NCBI GenBank assembly: GCA_017853785.1
Contig: JAFMIX010000008.1
Coordinates: forward strand, 1 to 20,021
Length of the DNA stretch: 20,021 nt
Origin: Verrucomicrobiales bacterium
GTDB taxonomy: Bacteria > Verrucomicrobiota > Verrucomicrobiia > Limisphaerales > JAFMIX01
Reading direction: 5' to 3'
Each line of letters begins with the position of its first letter. Positions within the stretch are counted from its first letter, which is position 1. The notes under the pieces were generated by a model that was not told the DNA's origin, made no database searches, and was given only the letters and a program-made list of their open reading frames with translations. Positions 1 through 7,458 of the stretch are shown here, in pieces. The translations under genes and the position numbers were made by a program.

Positions 1-1291
1 CGGCGTGGTCGGTGCCGCCGCTGCCATTCTCGACCGTGGTGCGGCTGAACTCGGAGAGGGTGACAACGATGATATCGTCCCAGTTCACTTTCTTGGTGGC
101 GGACGGGCCGTTGTTGCCGCGACCGTAGCGGGTGAAATATTTCCGCAGCGCATAAATGGCCCAGCCGACGCGGCGCAACAGGTTGGCATGATTGCCGGTG
201 ACGCTGCCCTGGACATTATGGGTGTCCCAGCCGCCGAACTCAGTACCGGCGACAATGGCGTCGCTCTTGTTCAACACAAGCGCCGCAGCGCGGAGGTTGC
301 GGAAGAACCCATAAGCGCCGGTGTCCACGACGTATTTATTGGAAGTGCCGCCGCCGTTTTCGGCGTTGGTGGTGGGAAACAACTTGTAGGCGTGCCCGGT
401 GTTGCCATCGGTGTCGGGGTCGTCCACCAACTGCTCGGTGGTTTCGTTGAAGTCAATTCCGGCAAAGATATCCAAAGTCTGACTCAAGTTTTTGTATTGG
501 AGCGAGAGGAGGTCGCGGTTGAGCTTGGCGGCGTAGGGAAAATCGTTGGCCGCCGCCAGCACGCGATCGGCCTTGGCCTCGCCGGTGGGATAGGGAACGC
601 CTAGGAGATTGTACCGGAGCGGGTCGTTCAGATTGGTCATGGCCGCACCCGAGCCGCGCAAGATGAGGGGCAACGCGGATTGGAAAGAGACGCCGGTGAG
701 GGGCGCGGTCGCCGCGAGGCCGGATTCGATCATGGCGCGGTAGAGGATGCCTTCTTGGAGGGTGTTGTTGTTGGGCGCGCCGTTTTCCCAATAGCGTTGC
801 GAGTCGAAGTGGGATCGCGATTGCCCGGGGTAGCCGACGCGGTGGAGGATGGCGAGGTCGCCGGCGCTCAGGACGGGGGCCAGAAATTTCAGCGAGGGAT
901 GGAGCGCAGCGAAGCCGTTGCCAGCGCGGAGGGCTTTGGCGTAATAGAACGTGTCGTTCGTCGTGCCACTCGCGGGGAAGTCCACGGCGGCGGTGGCGTA
1001 ATTGACGCCAAGGTCGAGCGGGATGCCGATGTTCGGGCGGATGGAGCTGGTGCCGGTGGCGAAGTCATACATCCCGTCATCGCGGGCGGGGATGACGGTG
1101 TTGAGCGAGTCGTTCGCGCCGCGCAGGAAGATAAAGAGGATCTTCTTACCGTTGGTGCCGATGTTGTTGGCGGCAAGGGCGCGCTTCACGACGAGCGGAA
1201 TGTCCACGAGCGTGGAGAGCGCGATGCCGAGGCCGAGCTTGAAATTGCGCTCCATGAAACCCCGGCGCGTGATGAGATTGAGGTGGTGCAT
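1..1291 (-). CDS. DUF1501 family protein with Tat-type signal (partial, C-terminus off the window)
   Basis: The frame is open from an ATG at 1291 to the window edge, giving about 430 residues without a stop. The N-terminus has a twin-arginine motif (TRRGFM, R9-R10) followed by a hydrophobic stretch (LGLGIALSTL), so export by the Tat route is likely. Family hallmarks visible are ILFIFLRGANDSLNTVIP near residue 50, the HRVGYPGQSRSHFDSQRYWE region, GTEFGGWDTHNVQG and VTLSEFSRTTVENGSGGTDH, the last being the typical DUF1501 metal-site-like segment of this alkaline-phosphatase/sulfatase-superfamily relative. The gene begins 10 nt after the stop of the DUF1800 gene, so the two are surely one transcription unit, as is usual in Planctomycetes and Verrucomicrobia. 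No Shine-Dalgarno sequence precedes the ATG, which suggests translational coupling. The biochemical function of the family is not established. Confidence 0.93.
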   Translation of the reverse strand, partial: MHHLNLITRRGFMERNFKLGLGIALSTLVDIPLVVKRALAANNIGTNGKKILFIFLRGANDSLNTVIPARDDGMYDFATGTSSIRPNIGIPLDLGVNYATAAVDFPASGTTNDTFYYAKALRAGNGFAALHPSLKFLAPVLSAGDLAILHRVGYPGQSRSHFDSQRYWENGAPNNNTLQEGILYRAMIESGLAATAPLTGVSFQSALPLILRGSGAAMTNLNDPLRYNLLGVPYPTGEAKADRVLAAANDFPYAAKLNRDLLSLQYKNLSQTLDIFAGIDFNETTEQLVDDPDTDGNTGHAYKLFPTTNAENGGGTSNKYVVDTGAYGFFRNLRAAALVLNKSDAIVAGTEFGGWDTHNVQGSVTGNHANLLRRVGWAIYALRKYFTRYGRGNNGPSATKKVNWDDIIVVTLSEFSRTTVENGSGGTDHA

Positions 1292-1301
1292 AGGGCGGAG
1301 G

Positions 1302-3455
1302 TTATTGTTCGTGGAACCGCTGGGAGGTGAGGAGCAGGCTGACCATGCCGCGCACGCGGTTGTCGTAGGTGCTGTTGGCGGTGCTGCTGACGGTGAGGCT
1401 GGAGAATGCGGAGGGGGCGTTGGTGTCGTTCGTGTTCAGGAAGTTCACGGCGGCATCGCGGAAGAGCTGGAGGTTGCCCGCGCCCTCGCCGGGATAGAGC
1501 GTGTTGACGAAGTAATCGGCAACGGCGGTGGCGTTGGTCCAGCTTGCCGCCGGAAGCTTGGCCTGCAGGAGTTGCACGGGATTGCAGACGGAGTTGCCGG
1601 CGTCATTGGTGCTGCCGGTGTGGCCGGTCTGTCCGCTGGCGATGCAATAGGATTGGATCCAGCGGATGCGCTCGGTCAGTGTGCCGGCACTGATCCACGA
1701 GGGGCCGTCTTCCGGATAGCCATCCGGTGCGTCACGGTCAAAGAGTCGCATGCTACCCATGCGGAGGAGCGGAGAGTCGCCATCTTCCAAGCTAAGGTTG
1801 CTGCCGCTGATGGCGAGGCCGTCGGTATCGGCGGTAAAGCTGCCGTTCAGGCCGCTGCCATTCGTGCTGGAACGCAACGCGCGGACGGCGCTGACGAGAT
1901 ACTCAAGCGGCGTCTTGACCTTCTGCTGGGCGGCGGCGTGGGTGCGGAAGAGTTCGGAATCGGTGATGACTTTCAGGACTTTCCAGACCTGGCCCTTCGG
2001 GGAATTGGTTTCCCACGCCATCATGCAGTTACGCACGAGTTGCGCTTCAGGCGAGAGGTTGGGCGCGGTGTAATCGTAATAGGCATATTCGGCAAGGTTG
2101 GTGAGCGTGGTGGGGTTGGGGAAATTATCGTGCACCAGCAACCGGCAGAGTTTGACGCTGATGTATTCCTGGGTGAATGGCTGGTTGGCCATGTGCTGGA
2201 TGACTTGGTAGCCGTCCTGGATCCCGTTGGTGGTGCTGCCGTTGGTGAGGACAAGCTGGTAGTTCGTCCCCGCCCACGGCGAACCGAACCGCGCGGGGAC
2301 GGTCTTGCCGGGGAAGACGGTCTTGTTCGAGATGTTGTGGAAGGTGTTCTGGTAATTGAAAGCATATACGCCGTAAAGGTTGGTGCGGATGGTATTGGCC
2401 GTGCCGTCCAGCGTCACGGGACTCTGCGGGGCGAACGGGTTGAAGGCGTTCGTGGGATGCACAATCTCGACGCGCCAGCCGGTCCAGGCGCGGGACATCA
2501 CGGTGATGTCGTTCTGGTCGTAGCCGTTGTCCACGCCGAAGCAGAAGAGCTCCAGCAGTTCCCGCGCGTAATTCTCGTTGGCCACCCGACCGGTACGCCC
2601 GTCGCTGGCCACGGTATCAAGGTAGATGATCATTGCGGGACTCTCGGCGGAAATTTTTAACAGGTCGTAAAAGGTGCAGGTCGGGTTCAGCAACGCCGCC
2701 CGCCAGCGCTGGTTCTCGGCGTATTCCATCTGGGCGGCGAACCGGCGGCGGGCGTCGATACTGTAGTTGTTGTTCAACCAAGTATAGCTTTTGCCGAATT
2801 CGGTGACGAAGTGATTTTCCCAGAACTGCAGCAAAATTTCTATCAATTGCCGGTTCGCATTCACCGCGCGGAGGACGTGCCACGCGCGGAATTCCGGCAG
2901 GCGCAGGTGATTCGTGGTGATGACTTCGTTCGGCGCGGCCATCCGGGCGCCCAGAGTGGCGATATTCGTGTCTGCCAGCTCGGCAGTCTCGGTCAAAGTC
3001 CACGGGGCGAGCTGCTCACTGATGAACGCCTGCGGACCGATAGCCGTGACGCGCGCCAATTCATCCGGAGTCGGGCCATAAGCGAGCCGGTTCAAGACGT
3101 TCGCCGTGAGCAGCGCGTTGCTGGCGAGCGGCGTGACCGCGACCCGGTAGAATTCATCCTTCGGAGCTGCATTCGTCGCCCGCCATTCGTAACCGTAGTT
3201 CGTGCCGCTGGCGTTGGTGCTGCTGATGTAAGGCGAGAAACTGAAATTCGTGTTTGCAACGAACGGCTGCGCGAGATTCGTCGTGCTCAATATCGTGTAA
3301 GCCGCCGCCGCTGGATACGGGGCGAACCGGAGATTCTTTTGCACGCCGTTGAGGTGGAAGTTGGTGATGACGGGAGCGGGCGGCTCCGCTGCCAACGCGG
3401 CACTGGCCGTCAGACCGGCAATGACCGCCAAAATGGCAAAGTGATTCATCTTCAT
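1302..3455 (-). CDS. Secreted DUF1800 domain protein
   Basis: This is a 717-residue protein. The open frame extends further upstream, but the ATG at 3455 is chosen because it opens a classical Sec signal peptide (MKMNHFAILAVIAGLTASAA, cut near LAA); a second ATG two codons on is equally possible. Residues about 27-112 form an extra Asn/Thr-rich N-terminal domain (ILSTTNLAQPF), of a style common in verrucomicrobial secreted proteins. The DUF1800 domain runs from about residue 115 (LLTANVLNRLAYGPTPDEL) to the end, with the diagnostic WENHFVTEFG, NENYARELLELFCFGV and SRAWTGW segments and the terminal SLLLTSQRFHEQ. It is longer than most family members because of the N-terminal extension. It is the first gene of a two-gene unit with the DUF1501 gene. 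DUF1800/DUF1501 pairs are widespread in this superphylum and of unknown function, presumably periplasmic or surface-associated. Confidence 0.93.
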   Translation of the reverse strand: MKMNHFAILAVIAGLTASAALAAEPPAPVITNFHLNGVQKNLRFAPYPAAAAYTILSTTNLAQPFVANTNFSFSPYISSTNASGTNYGYEWRATNAAPKDEFYRVAVTPLASNALLTANVLNRLAYGPTPDELARVTAIGPQAFISEQLAPWTLTETAELADTNIATLGARMAAPNEVITTNHLRLPEFRAWHVLRAVNANRQLIEILLQFWENHFVTEFGKSYTWLNNNYSIDARRRFAAQMEYAENQRWRAALLNPTCTFYDLLKISAESPAMIIYLDTVASDGRTGRVANENYARELLELFCFGVDNGYDQNDITVMSRAWTGWRVEIVHPTNAFNPFAPQSPVTLDGTANTIRTNLYGVYAFNYQNTFHNISNKTVFPGKTVPARFGSPWAGTNYQLVLTNGSTTNGIQDGYQVIQHMANQPFTQEYISVKLCRLLVHDNFPNPTTLTNLAEYAYYDYTAPNLSPEAQLVRNCMMAWETNSPKGQVWKVLKVITDSELFRTHAAAQQKVKTPLEYLVSAVRALRSSTNGSGLNGSFTADTDGLAISGSNLSLEDGDSPLLRMGSMRLFDRDAPDGYPEDGPSWISAGTLTERIRWIQSYCIASGQTGHTGSTNDAGNSVCNPVQLLQAKLPAASWTNATAVADYFVNTLYPGEGAGNLQLFRDAAVNFLNTNDTNAPSAFSSLTVSSTANSTYDNRVRGMVSLLLTSQRFHEQ

Positions 3456-3470
3456 ATCCGGGATGGGCTG

Positions 3471-3499
3471 AAAGTAAGCGGGGCGGGCGGCACTGTCAA
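3471..3499 (-). promoter_or_regulatory. Possible sigma70-type promoter of the DUF1800-DUF1501 unit
   Basis: On the minus strand a perfect TTGACA (3494-3499) is followed after 17 bases by TACTTT (3471-3476, only 3 of 6 matches to TATAAT). The predicted start of transcription would lie about 9 bases before the chosen ATG at 3455. That fits the absence of any Shine-Dalgarno sequence there and supports that start. The weak -10 keeps this tentative. Confidence 0.35.
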
Positions 3500-3602
3500 A
3501 CTTGAGCCCCGACTCCCTTCCCAGACGAAGCGCTCCGCGAAAATGTTTCCCCCGGAATTCTACTCGCAAACACCCACTTGAATCCCGATATTCACCGCGC
3601 AA

Positions 3603-4958
3603 ATGACCGCGCCGCCGACCACCGCCAACCACACCCCGCCCGGATTGCATCCGGCCTGGCGGTTCGCGTTATTCAACGGCCTGTCCTTCCAGATCGTCCT
3701 CGGCAGCCCGATGATTCTCTACGCGAAAACGCTCGGGGCGAGCGCCACCGTACTGGGCATCATCGCGGGGATGATGCCGCTGCTGGTCATCTTCCAGATT
3801 CCGGCGGCAAGCTACATCAACCGCATCGGCTACAAACGCTTCGTGCTTGGCGGCTGGGGCACGCGCACCGTCTTCATCTTCGGCCTGGCACTGGTACCGC
3901 TGGCCAGCGGATTTCTGGACGCCACCACGCGCTTGGTGCTGGTTCTGGCGCTGCTGTTCGGCTTCAACCTCGTGCGCGGCATCTCCAGTTGCGCGTGGCT
4001 GCCGTGGATCGCCGCGCTCGTGCCGGAACATTTCCGCGGCAAATACTTCGCGCGCGACGCCGCCATGGTCAACCTCGGCAGCTTCCTGACCGTAATCGTT
4101 TCCGCGATCTGCCTTGGAGCCGCGCCGCAGCCCTGGCAATTTGCTGCCATCTTTGCCTTCAGCGCCGTGACCGGCGTGATCAGCCTCGCCTTCCTTAACC
4201 GCATGCCCGACGTAGCCATCCCGGAGGAAATCCGGGCTTCCCAGCAACCCGTTCCCTGGCTCGCCATGCTTCGCCATCCGCCGTTCCGCAAACTGTTGCG
4301 CGTCGTCGTCGCGTGGTCGGTGGCCTACGGCGGGCTGGCCGCGTTCACCGTCGCGTTCCTGAAGACCGAGACCGGGATGGCTGAGGGAAAAATTCTCTTC
4401 GTCACCTCCGTTGCGTTTCTGGGCGGACTGAGCAGCCTGTGGTTGTTCGGCTCGCGGCTCGACCGCCTCGGCAGCAAACCCGTGCTCGGCTTTTCCTTTG
4501 GCCTGTGGCTGGTGATTCTTGCGGGCTGGATGGCGCTGGCGGGCGGTGCGCTGACGGCGAGTCTGGCGCTGGTCCTGCTGCTGCAATTCCTCATGGGCCT
4601 CAGTGCCGCACTCGTGGGCATGGCCAACAGCTGGCTCGCCACGGCCATTGTCCCGGCACAAGGCCGCAACCATTTCTTCGCGCTCTACTCCGTGTTCGCC
4701 AGCGTCGCGCTCGGGCTCGCACCCGTCGGCTGGGGATTGCTGATCGACCTCATCGGCGCGCGACAGGGAACCTTTCTCGGGCTGGGTTGGAACCGTTACA
4801 CGATCTTCTTCGCAGCGGCAGCGGTGGTAATGGGGCTGACGTTTGCGCTCGCGCGGCGGCTGGATGAGCCCAAGGCGGCGAGTTTGGAAGCCTTATTGAT
4901 GGAAATGCTGATCAACTCCCCGCAACGCCTCTGGCTGCGCTTCTGGCCGCGGGATTGA
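3603..4958 (+). CDS. Major facilitator superfamily (MFS) transporter
   Basis: A 451-residue polytopic inner-membrane protein with about 12 hydrophobic segments in two halves. MFS motif-A-like loops occur at corresponding places in each half: YINRIGYKRFVLGG after TM2 and SRLDRLGSKPVLGF in the second half. Length and layout are typical for MFS carriers. The substrate cannot be told from the sequence. Other hallmarks are a Pro/Thr-rich cytoplasmic N-terminus and a short amphipathic C-terminal tail rich in Trp/Arg. The ATG at 3603 is the first plausible start; no clear Shine-Dalgarno precedes it. It is divergent from the DUF1800 unit, with about 150 bases between start codons, and convergent with the SDR gene, whose stop codon it touches. 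No neighbour suggests a shared pathway. Confidence 0.88.
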   Translation: MTAPPTTANHTPPGLHPAWRFALFNGLSFQIVLGSPMILYAKTLGASATVLGIIAGMMPLLVIFQIPAASYINRIGYKRFVLGGWGTRTVFIFGLALVPLASGFLDATTRLVLVLALLFGFNLVRGISSCAWLPWIAALVPEHFRGKYFARDAAMVNLGSFLTVIVSAICLGAAPQPWQFAAIFAFSAVTGVISLAFLNRMPDVAIPEEIRASQQPVPWLAMLRHPPFRKLLRVVVAWSVAYGGLAAFTVAFLKTETGMAEGKILFVTSVAFLGGLSSLWLFGSRLDRLGSKPVLGFSFGLWLVILAGWMALAGGALTASLALVLLLQFLMGLSAALVGMANSWLATAIVPAQGRNHFFALYSVFASVALGLAPVGWGLLIDLIGARQGTFLGLGWNRYTIFFAAAAVVMGLTFALARRLDEPKAASLEALLMEMLINSPQRLWLRFWPRD

Positions 4959-5759
4959 TCAAGTTTTCCGCCGGTGAACTTTGTGCATCGCCGCCTGATC
5001 GGTGGGCTTGATCAACATCTCGTCAATGTTCACATGCGCGGGGCGGCTGGCCATCCACACGAGCGTCTCCGCGATGTCGGCAGCAGTAAGCGGCGTCATG
5101 CCGGCATAGACATTTTTCGCCCGTGCCGTGTCGCCTTTGAACCGCACCGTGGAGAACTCCGTCTCCGCCAAACCCGGATCCAGCGTCCCCACCCGGATGC
5201 CCGTGCCGTTCAACTCCAGCCGCAACGCTCGCGTGATGGACCGCTCCCCCGCCTTCGCCGCGCAATACACCGCCCCGCCCTCGTAGGCCGTGTGCCCGGC
5301 GATGGAGCCGATATTGATGATGCTCGCGCCGCAGTCATGCGGCATCAACGGCAACGCCGCGCGGGTGACGCGCAGGACACCGAGCACGTTGGACTGGATC
5401 ATCGCCTCCCAATCCGCGTCCTTCCCCGCCGCGACGGTATCCAACCCGTGCGCGCCGCCGGCGTTGTTAATCAACACGTGAAGACCTTGGCCTTTGGACG
5501 TCGGGCTTTGGACGTGCGCCTTCGCCCATGCGATGAATTTCTCGACGCTCGGAGTGCTGGCGACATTCAGCTCATGGAATTCCGCCGCGGCAGCGCCGGC
5601 CTGCCTGGCTTCGGCGGCGGCTTGTTGCAAGCGGTCCACGCGCCGCGCGCCGAGGAGCAGCTTCGCGCCACACGCCCCGAACGCCCGCGCCGCTTCCGCG
5701 CCAAAACCGCTGGAAGCGCCGGTGATAAGCACCCACTTGTCCTGTAATCGCGTTGTCAT
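4959..5759 (-). CDS. NAD(P)-dependent short-chain dehydrogenase/reductase, YdfG/3-hydroxy acid dehydrogenase type
   Basis: A 266-residue classical SDR. Visible signatures are the Rossmann glycine motif TGASSGFG (T13-G20), NNAG (98-101), and a complete catalytic tetrad of N124, S152 (INIGSIAG), Y165 and K169 (YCAAK). The C-terminal part (TPLTAADIAETLVWMASRP then HVNIDEMLIKPTDQ) resembles the YdfG / L-allo-threonine or serine dehydrogenase group, so oxidation of a 3-hydroxy acid or a related alcohol is the best guess; the cofactor is probably NADP(H). An unusual stretch, HVQSPTSKGQGLH (about residues 82-94), sits just before the VLINNAG strand and is longer than usual there; it is encoded by a short direct DNA repeat (5492-5515). 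Its stop codon abuts that of the convergent MFS gene. No Shine-Dalgarno precedes the ATG. Confidence 0.92.
   Translation of the reverse strand: MTTRLQDKWVLITGASSGFGAEAARAFGACGAKLLLGARRVDRLQQAAAEARQAGAAAAEFHELNVASTPSVEKFIAWAKAHVQSPTSKGQGLHVLINNAGGAHGLDTVAAGKDADWEAMIQSNVLGVLRVTRAALPLMPHDCGASIINIGSIAGHTAYEGGAVYCAAKAGERSITRALRLELNGTGIRVGTLDPGLAETEFSTVRFKGDTARAKNVYAGMTPLTAADIAETLVWMASRPAHVNIDEMLIKPTDQAAMHKVHRRKT
5492..5515. repeat. Short direct repeat (CTTTGGACGT twice, period 14) inside the SDR gene
   Basis: Two exact copies of CTTTGGACGT lie at 5492-5501 and 5506-5515, separated by CGGG. They encode the extra loop QSPTSKGQ of the SDR. The neighbouring ACCTTGGCC looks like a decayed related unit. 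TTTGGAC-rich tracts recall dispersed low-complexity repeats I associate with verrucomicrobial genomes; that link is from memory and unverified. Confidence 0.6.
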
Positions 5760-5856
5760 GCGGGAGAAATAACTGAGTGGCGTCCGGACGGGGAGGATAA
5801 TTTGTCCGCCGAATGACCAGGTGCGTCACCCCTTGCGCGCCGGACATACCAAACCG

Positions 5857-5892
5857 CAACGCCAGCGCTCCAACCGGCATGGCTGAGCGTTG
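5857..5892. other. Imperfect hairpin in the intergenic region between SDR and the cytochrome operon
   Basis: CAACGC-CAGC (5857-5866) can pair with GCTG-A-GCGTTG (5882-5892), giving a 10-bp stem with a one-base bulge and a 15-base loop. No T-run follows on the minus strand, so it is not a convincing intrinsic terminator for the leftward operon. It could still stabilise the 3' end of that transcript or sit in the SDR upstream region. The remainder of 5760-6013 shows no gene and no clear promoter. Confidence 0.3.
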
Positions 5893-6013
5893 GACGCACA
5901 ACCCTTCCAAGCAGCCTCCCTTTTCTATCGGATGGAAAAAGATTGGGGTGATGGCTTGTGCGAAAAAATCACAACTGTTCCGTAGCGGGAGGGCAAGTGC
6001 GGGACGATTACGG

Positions 6014-6610
6014 CTACTTCTTGAGGGGCACGGCGTTGAGTTCGCCGGTCGTCCATTGCACCGCGCGGCCCTTGGTCTCGTCTTTGACGGCTTGGACCTG
6101 TTCGACATTGACTGCCGGAGCTTTGTTGCCCCACGCCTGCCGGATGTAGGTGAGGATGGCCGCCAAATCCTTGTCGGCGATGCCGAGCGAAGTGGCGTTG
6201 AGCGACATGACGAGATTCCATTCCTGACCCTTGACGGTGATCGGGCCTTGCACGCCGTGCAGCGAGATGCGGATGAGCCGGGCGGGATCGCTTTCGGTGA
6301 CCCACTCCGAGCCGGCGAGCGGCGGGAACTGTCCAACCGCGCCCAAGCCAGAAGCCTGATGGCACTGACCGCAAGTGGCAACATAGCGCTGTTCGCCGAG
6401 GCGGATGATATCGTCGCCGCCCCGGGAAGGCTGGTAGGTCTTCAAGTCAGCCAAGTCGCGATACGGGGCGTAGACCTGCGGGCTGAATCCGCCGCCGTTT
6501 TGGTCGAGGTAGAGAAAACCGGCGTAGAGCAGCAGCGAGAAAACCACGATCAGCCACATCGGCGCGGGAGCCTCTTCCTGATTCAAGGGTGATGACGGTT
6601 CAGGGTTCAT
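6014..6610 (-). CDS. Membrane-anchored monoheme cytochrome c, last gene of the ACIII operon
   Basis: A 198-residue protein with one N-terminal membrane anchor (about residues 18-35) and a periplasmic class I cytochrome c domain. The single heme site is CGQCH (80-84), and M135 in WNLVMSL is the likely axial ligand; the usual Met-Pro is Met-Ser here. The segment PARLIRISLHGVQGPITVKG and the helix LAAILTYIRQAWGN are typical of CcoP-like and related electron-shuttle cytochromes. After the fold comes a tail of about 35 residues (VNVEQVQAVKDET...). It starts in an ATGA overlap with the CcoO-like gene and has no own Shine-Dalgarno, so it is translationally coupled. It probably acts as the last c-type carrier of the module encoded upstream. 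It has only one heme, against two in true CcoP. Confidence 0.9.
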   Translation of the reverse strand: MNPEPSSPLNQEEAPAPMWLIVVFSLLLYAGFLYLDQNGGGFSPQVYAPYRDLADLKTYQPSRGGDDIIRLGEQRYVATCGQCHQASGLGAVGQFPPLAGSEWVTESDPARLIRISLHGVQGPITVKGQEWNLVMSLNATSLGIADKDLAAILTYIRQAWGNKAPAVNVEQVQAVKDETKGRAVQWTTGELNAVPLKK

Positions 6611-7458
6611 TTGGCGGGCGCGGTCATGGGCGCTTCAAACAACGACGCATCCACGCGCAGGCTTTGCAGGTAGGCGACGAGTGCGCGGGCGGCATCGGTG
6701 GGAATGACTTCGTAACCCGCTTCCGGCCCGAAGCCGGCGGGGAACACCAAGGCGTCGGCGGACGGAGTCGCGCCGATTTTACGCGTGGTGAAAAGATAGC
6801 GATACGGCGGCATCGCGGAATCTTTGACCACGGCGCGGGGTTGGTAGAGGTGGACAAGATGCCAGTTGGCGTCCGGCAGACGCATCCCGACATTCGCGAG
6901 GTCCGGGCCGACACGCTGCGAGCCGAGGAGCGGCGGCGTGTCGTAGAGATAATCCGCCGCCACACTGCGGCGCAAGCCCCAGCCGCGCGCAATGTCCGGG
7001 CCGACGGGCATGACACGCAAATCGGTTTTCGCGCCAGCTTCGGTGAATTTCTTGCTCAAGGCTTCGGCGGCGGCCTTGGTCGGCACGGCTTTGAGAATGG
7101 TTTTCGGCAAGGCATTCGTCACGTCGGTCAGAGCAAATTCCACCGCAGGGTTGAGGTGGTTGTTCATCGCGGTCAACACGGCGGTCAGATTCGTGCCGGC
7201 ATCGGTGAGCACCACGTCGAAGACATTTCCGGTCTGGCGGATCTGCTGGCTGTGGCAGGTGACGCATCCATTCGCGCGATAGATTTCCGCACCTTGATGG
7301 GCTTCCCCGGGCCGCGCGGCTGGATAAGCATTGGCGACGCCGTCCACGGTGGCAAGCGGCTGGCGGCCAATCTGGGTCTGGGGCAGCAACACGAATGCAA
7401 AGAACGAAATCGCGAACGCCAGGAACGCGCTGAAGAAAATGACGGGGCCGCGGTTCAT
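6607..7458 (-). CDS. CcoO-like membrane cytochrome c (cbb3 oxidase subunit II family) with an L7/L12-like insertion
   Basis: A 283-residue protein. The frame is open further upstream, but the ATG at 7458 forms an ATGA overlap with the preceding stop and has GGAGGT about 6 bases ahead, so this start is well supported. Residues 5-25 are a membrane anchor. The heme site is CVTCH (65-69) followed by SQQIRQTG. CcoO hallmarks follow: DIARGWGLRRSVAADYLYD, then GSQRVGPDLANVGMR (179-193) and the axial-ligand segment KDSAMPPY (M216). Between heme motif and hallmark lies an insertion of about 70 residues (79-149) that reads like the ribosomal L7/L12 C-terminal domain (FDVVLTDAG near the start, AAAEALSKKFTEAGAKTDL at the end). 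It is partnered with the upstream CcoN-like gene, as ccoO is with ccoN, but its partner lacks a catalytic site, so it probably relays electrons rather than feeding an oxidase centre. Confidence 0.9.
   Translation of the reverse strand: MNRGPVIFFSAFLAFAISFFAFVLLPQTQIGRQPLATVDGVANAYPAARPGEAHQGAEIYRANGCVTCHSQQIRQTGNVFDVVLTDAGTNLTAVLTAMNNHLNPAVEFALTDVTNALPKTILKAVPTKAAAEALSKKFTEAGAKTDLRVMPVGPDIARGWGLRRSVAADYLYDTPPLLGSQRVGPDLANVGMRLPDANWHLVHLYQPRAVVKDSAMPPYRYLFTTRKIGATPSADALVFPAGFGPEAGYEVIPTDAARALVAYLQSLRVDASLFEAPMTAPAK

Noticed and set aside
1002..2660. Long plus-strand open frame opposite the DUF1501/DUF1800 genes
   Set aside because: It is the complement of strongly family-matching genes, with a Gly/Val/Arg-rich composition typical of antisense frames in GC-rich DNA.
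4955..5015. Two copies of TTGATCAA within 60 bases as regulator sites
   Set aside because: One is formed by the two stop codons and the other encodes conserved residues (MLIKP) of the SDR, so both are explained by coding sequence.
5813..6592. Plus-strand frame across the intergenic region and the last cytochrome gene
   Set aside because: Most of it is antisense to a clear cytochrome c gene, and the non-overlapping part has no protein-like features.
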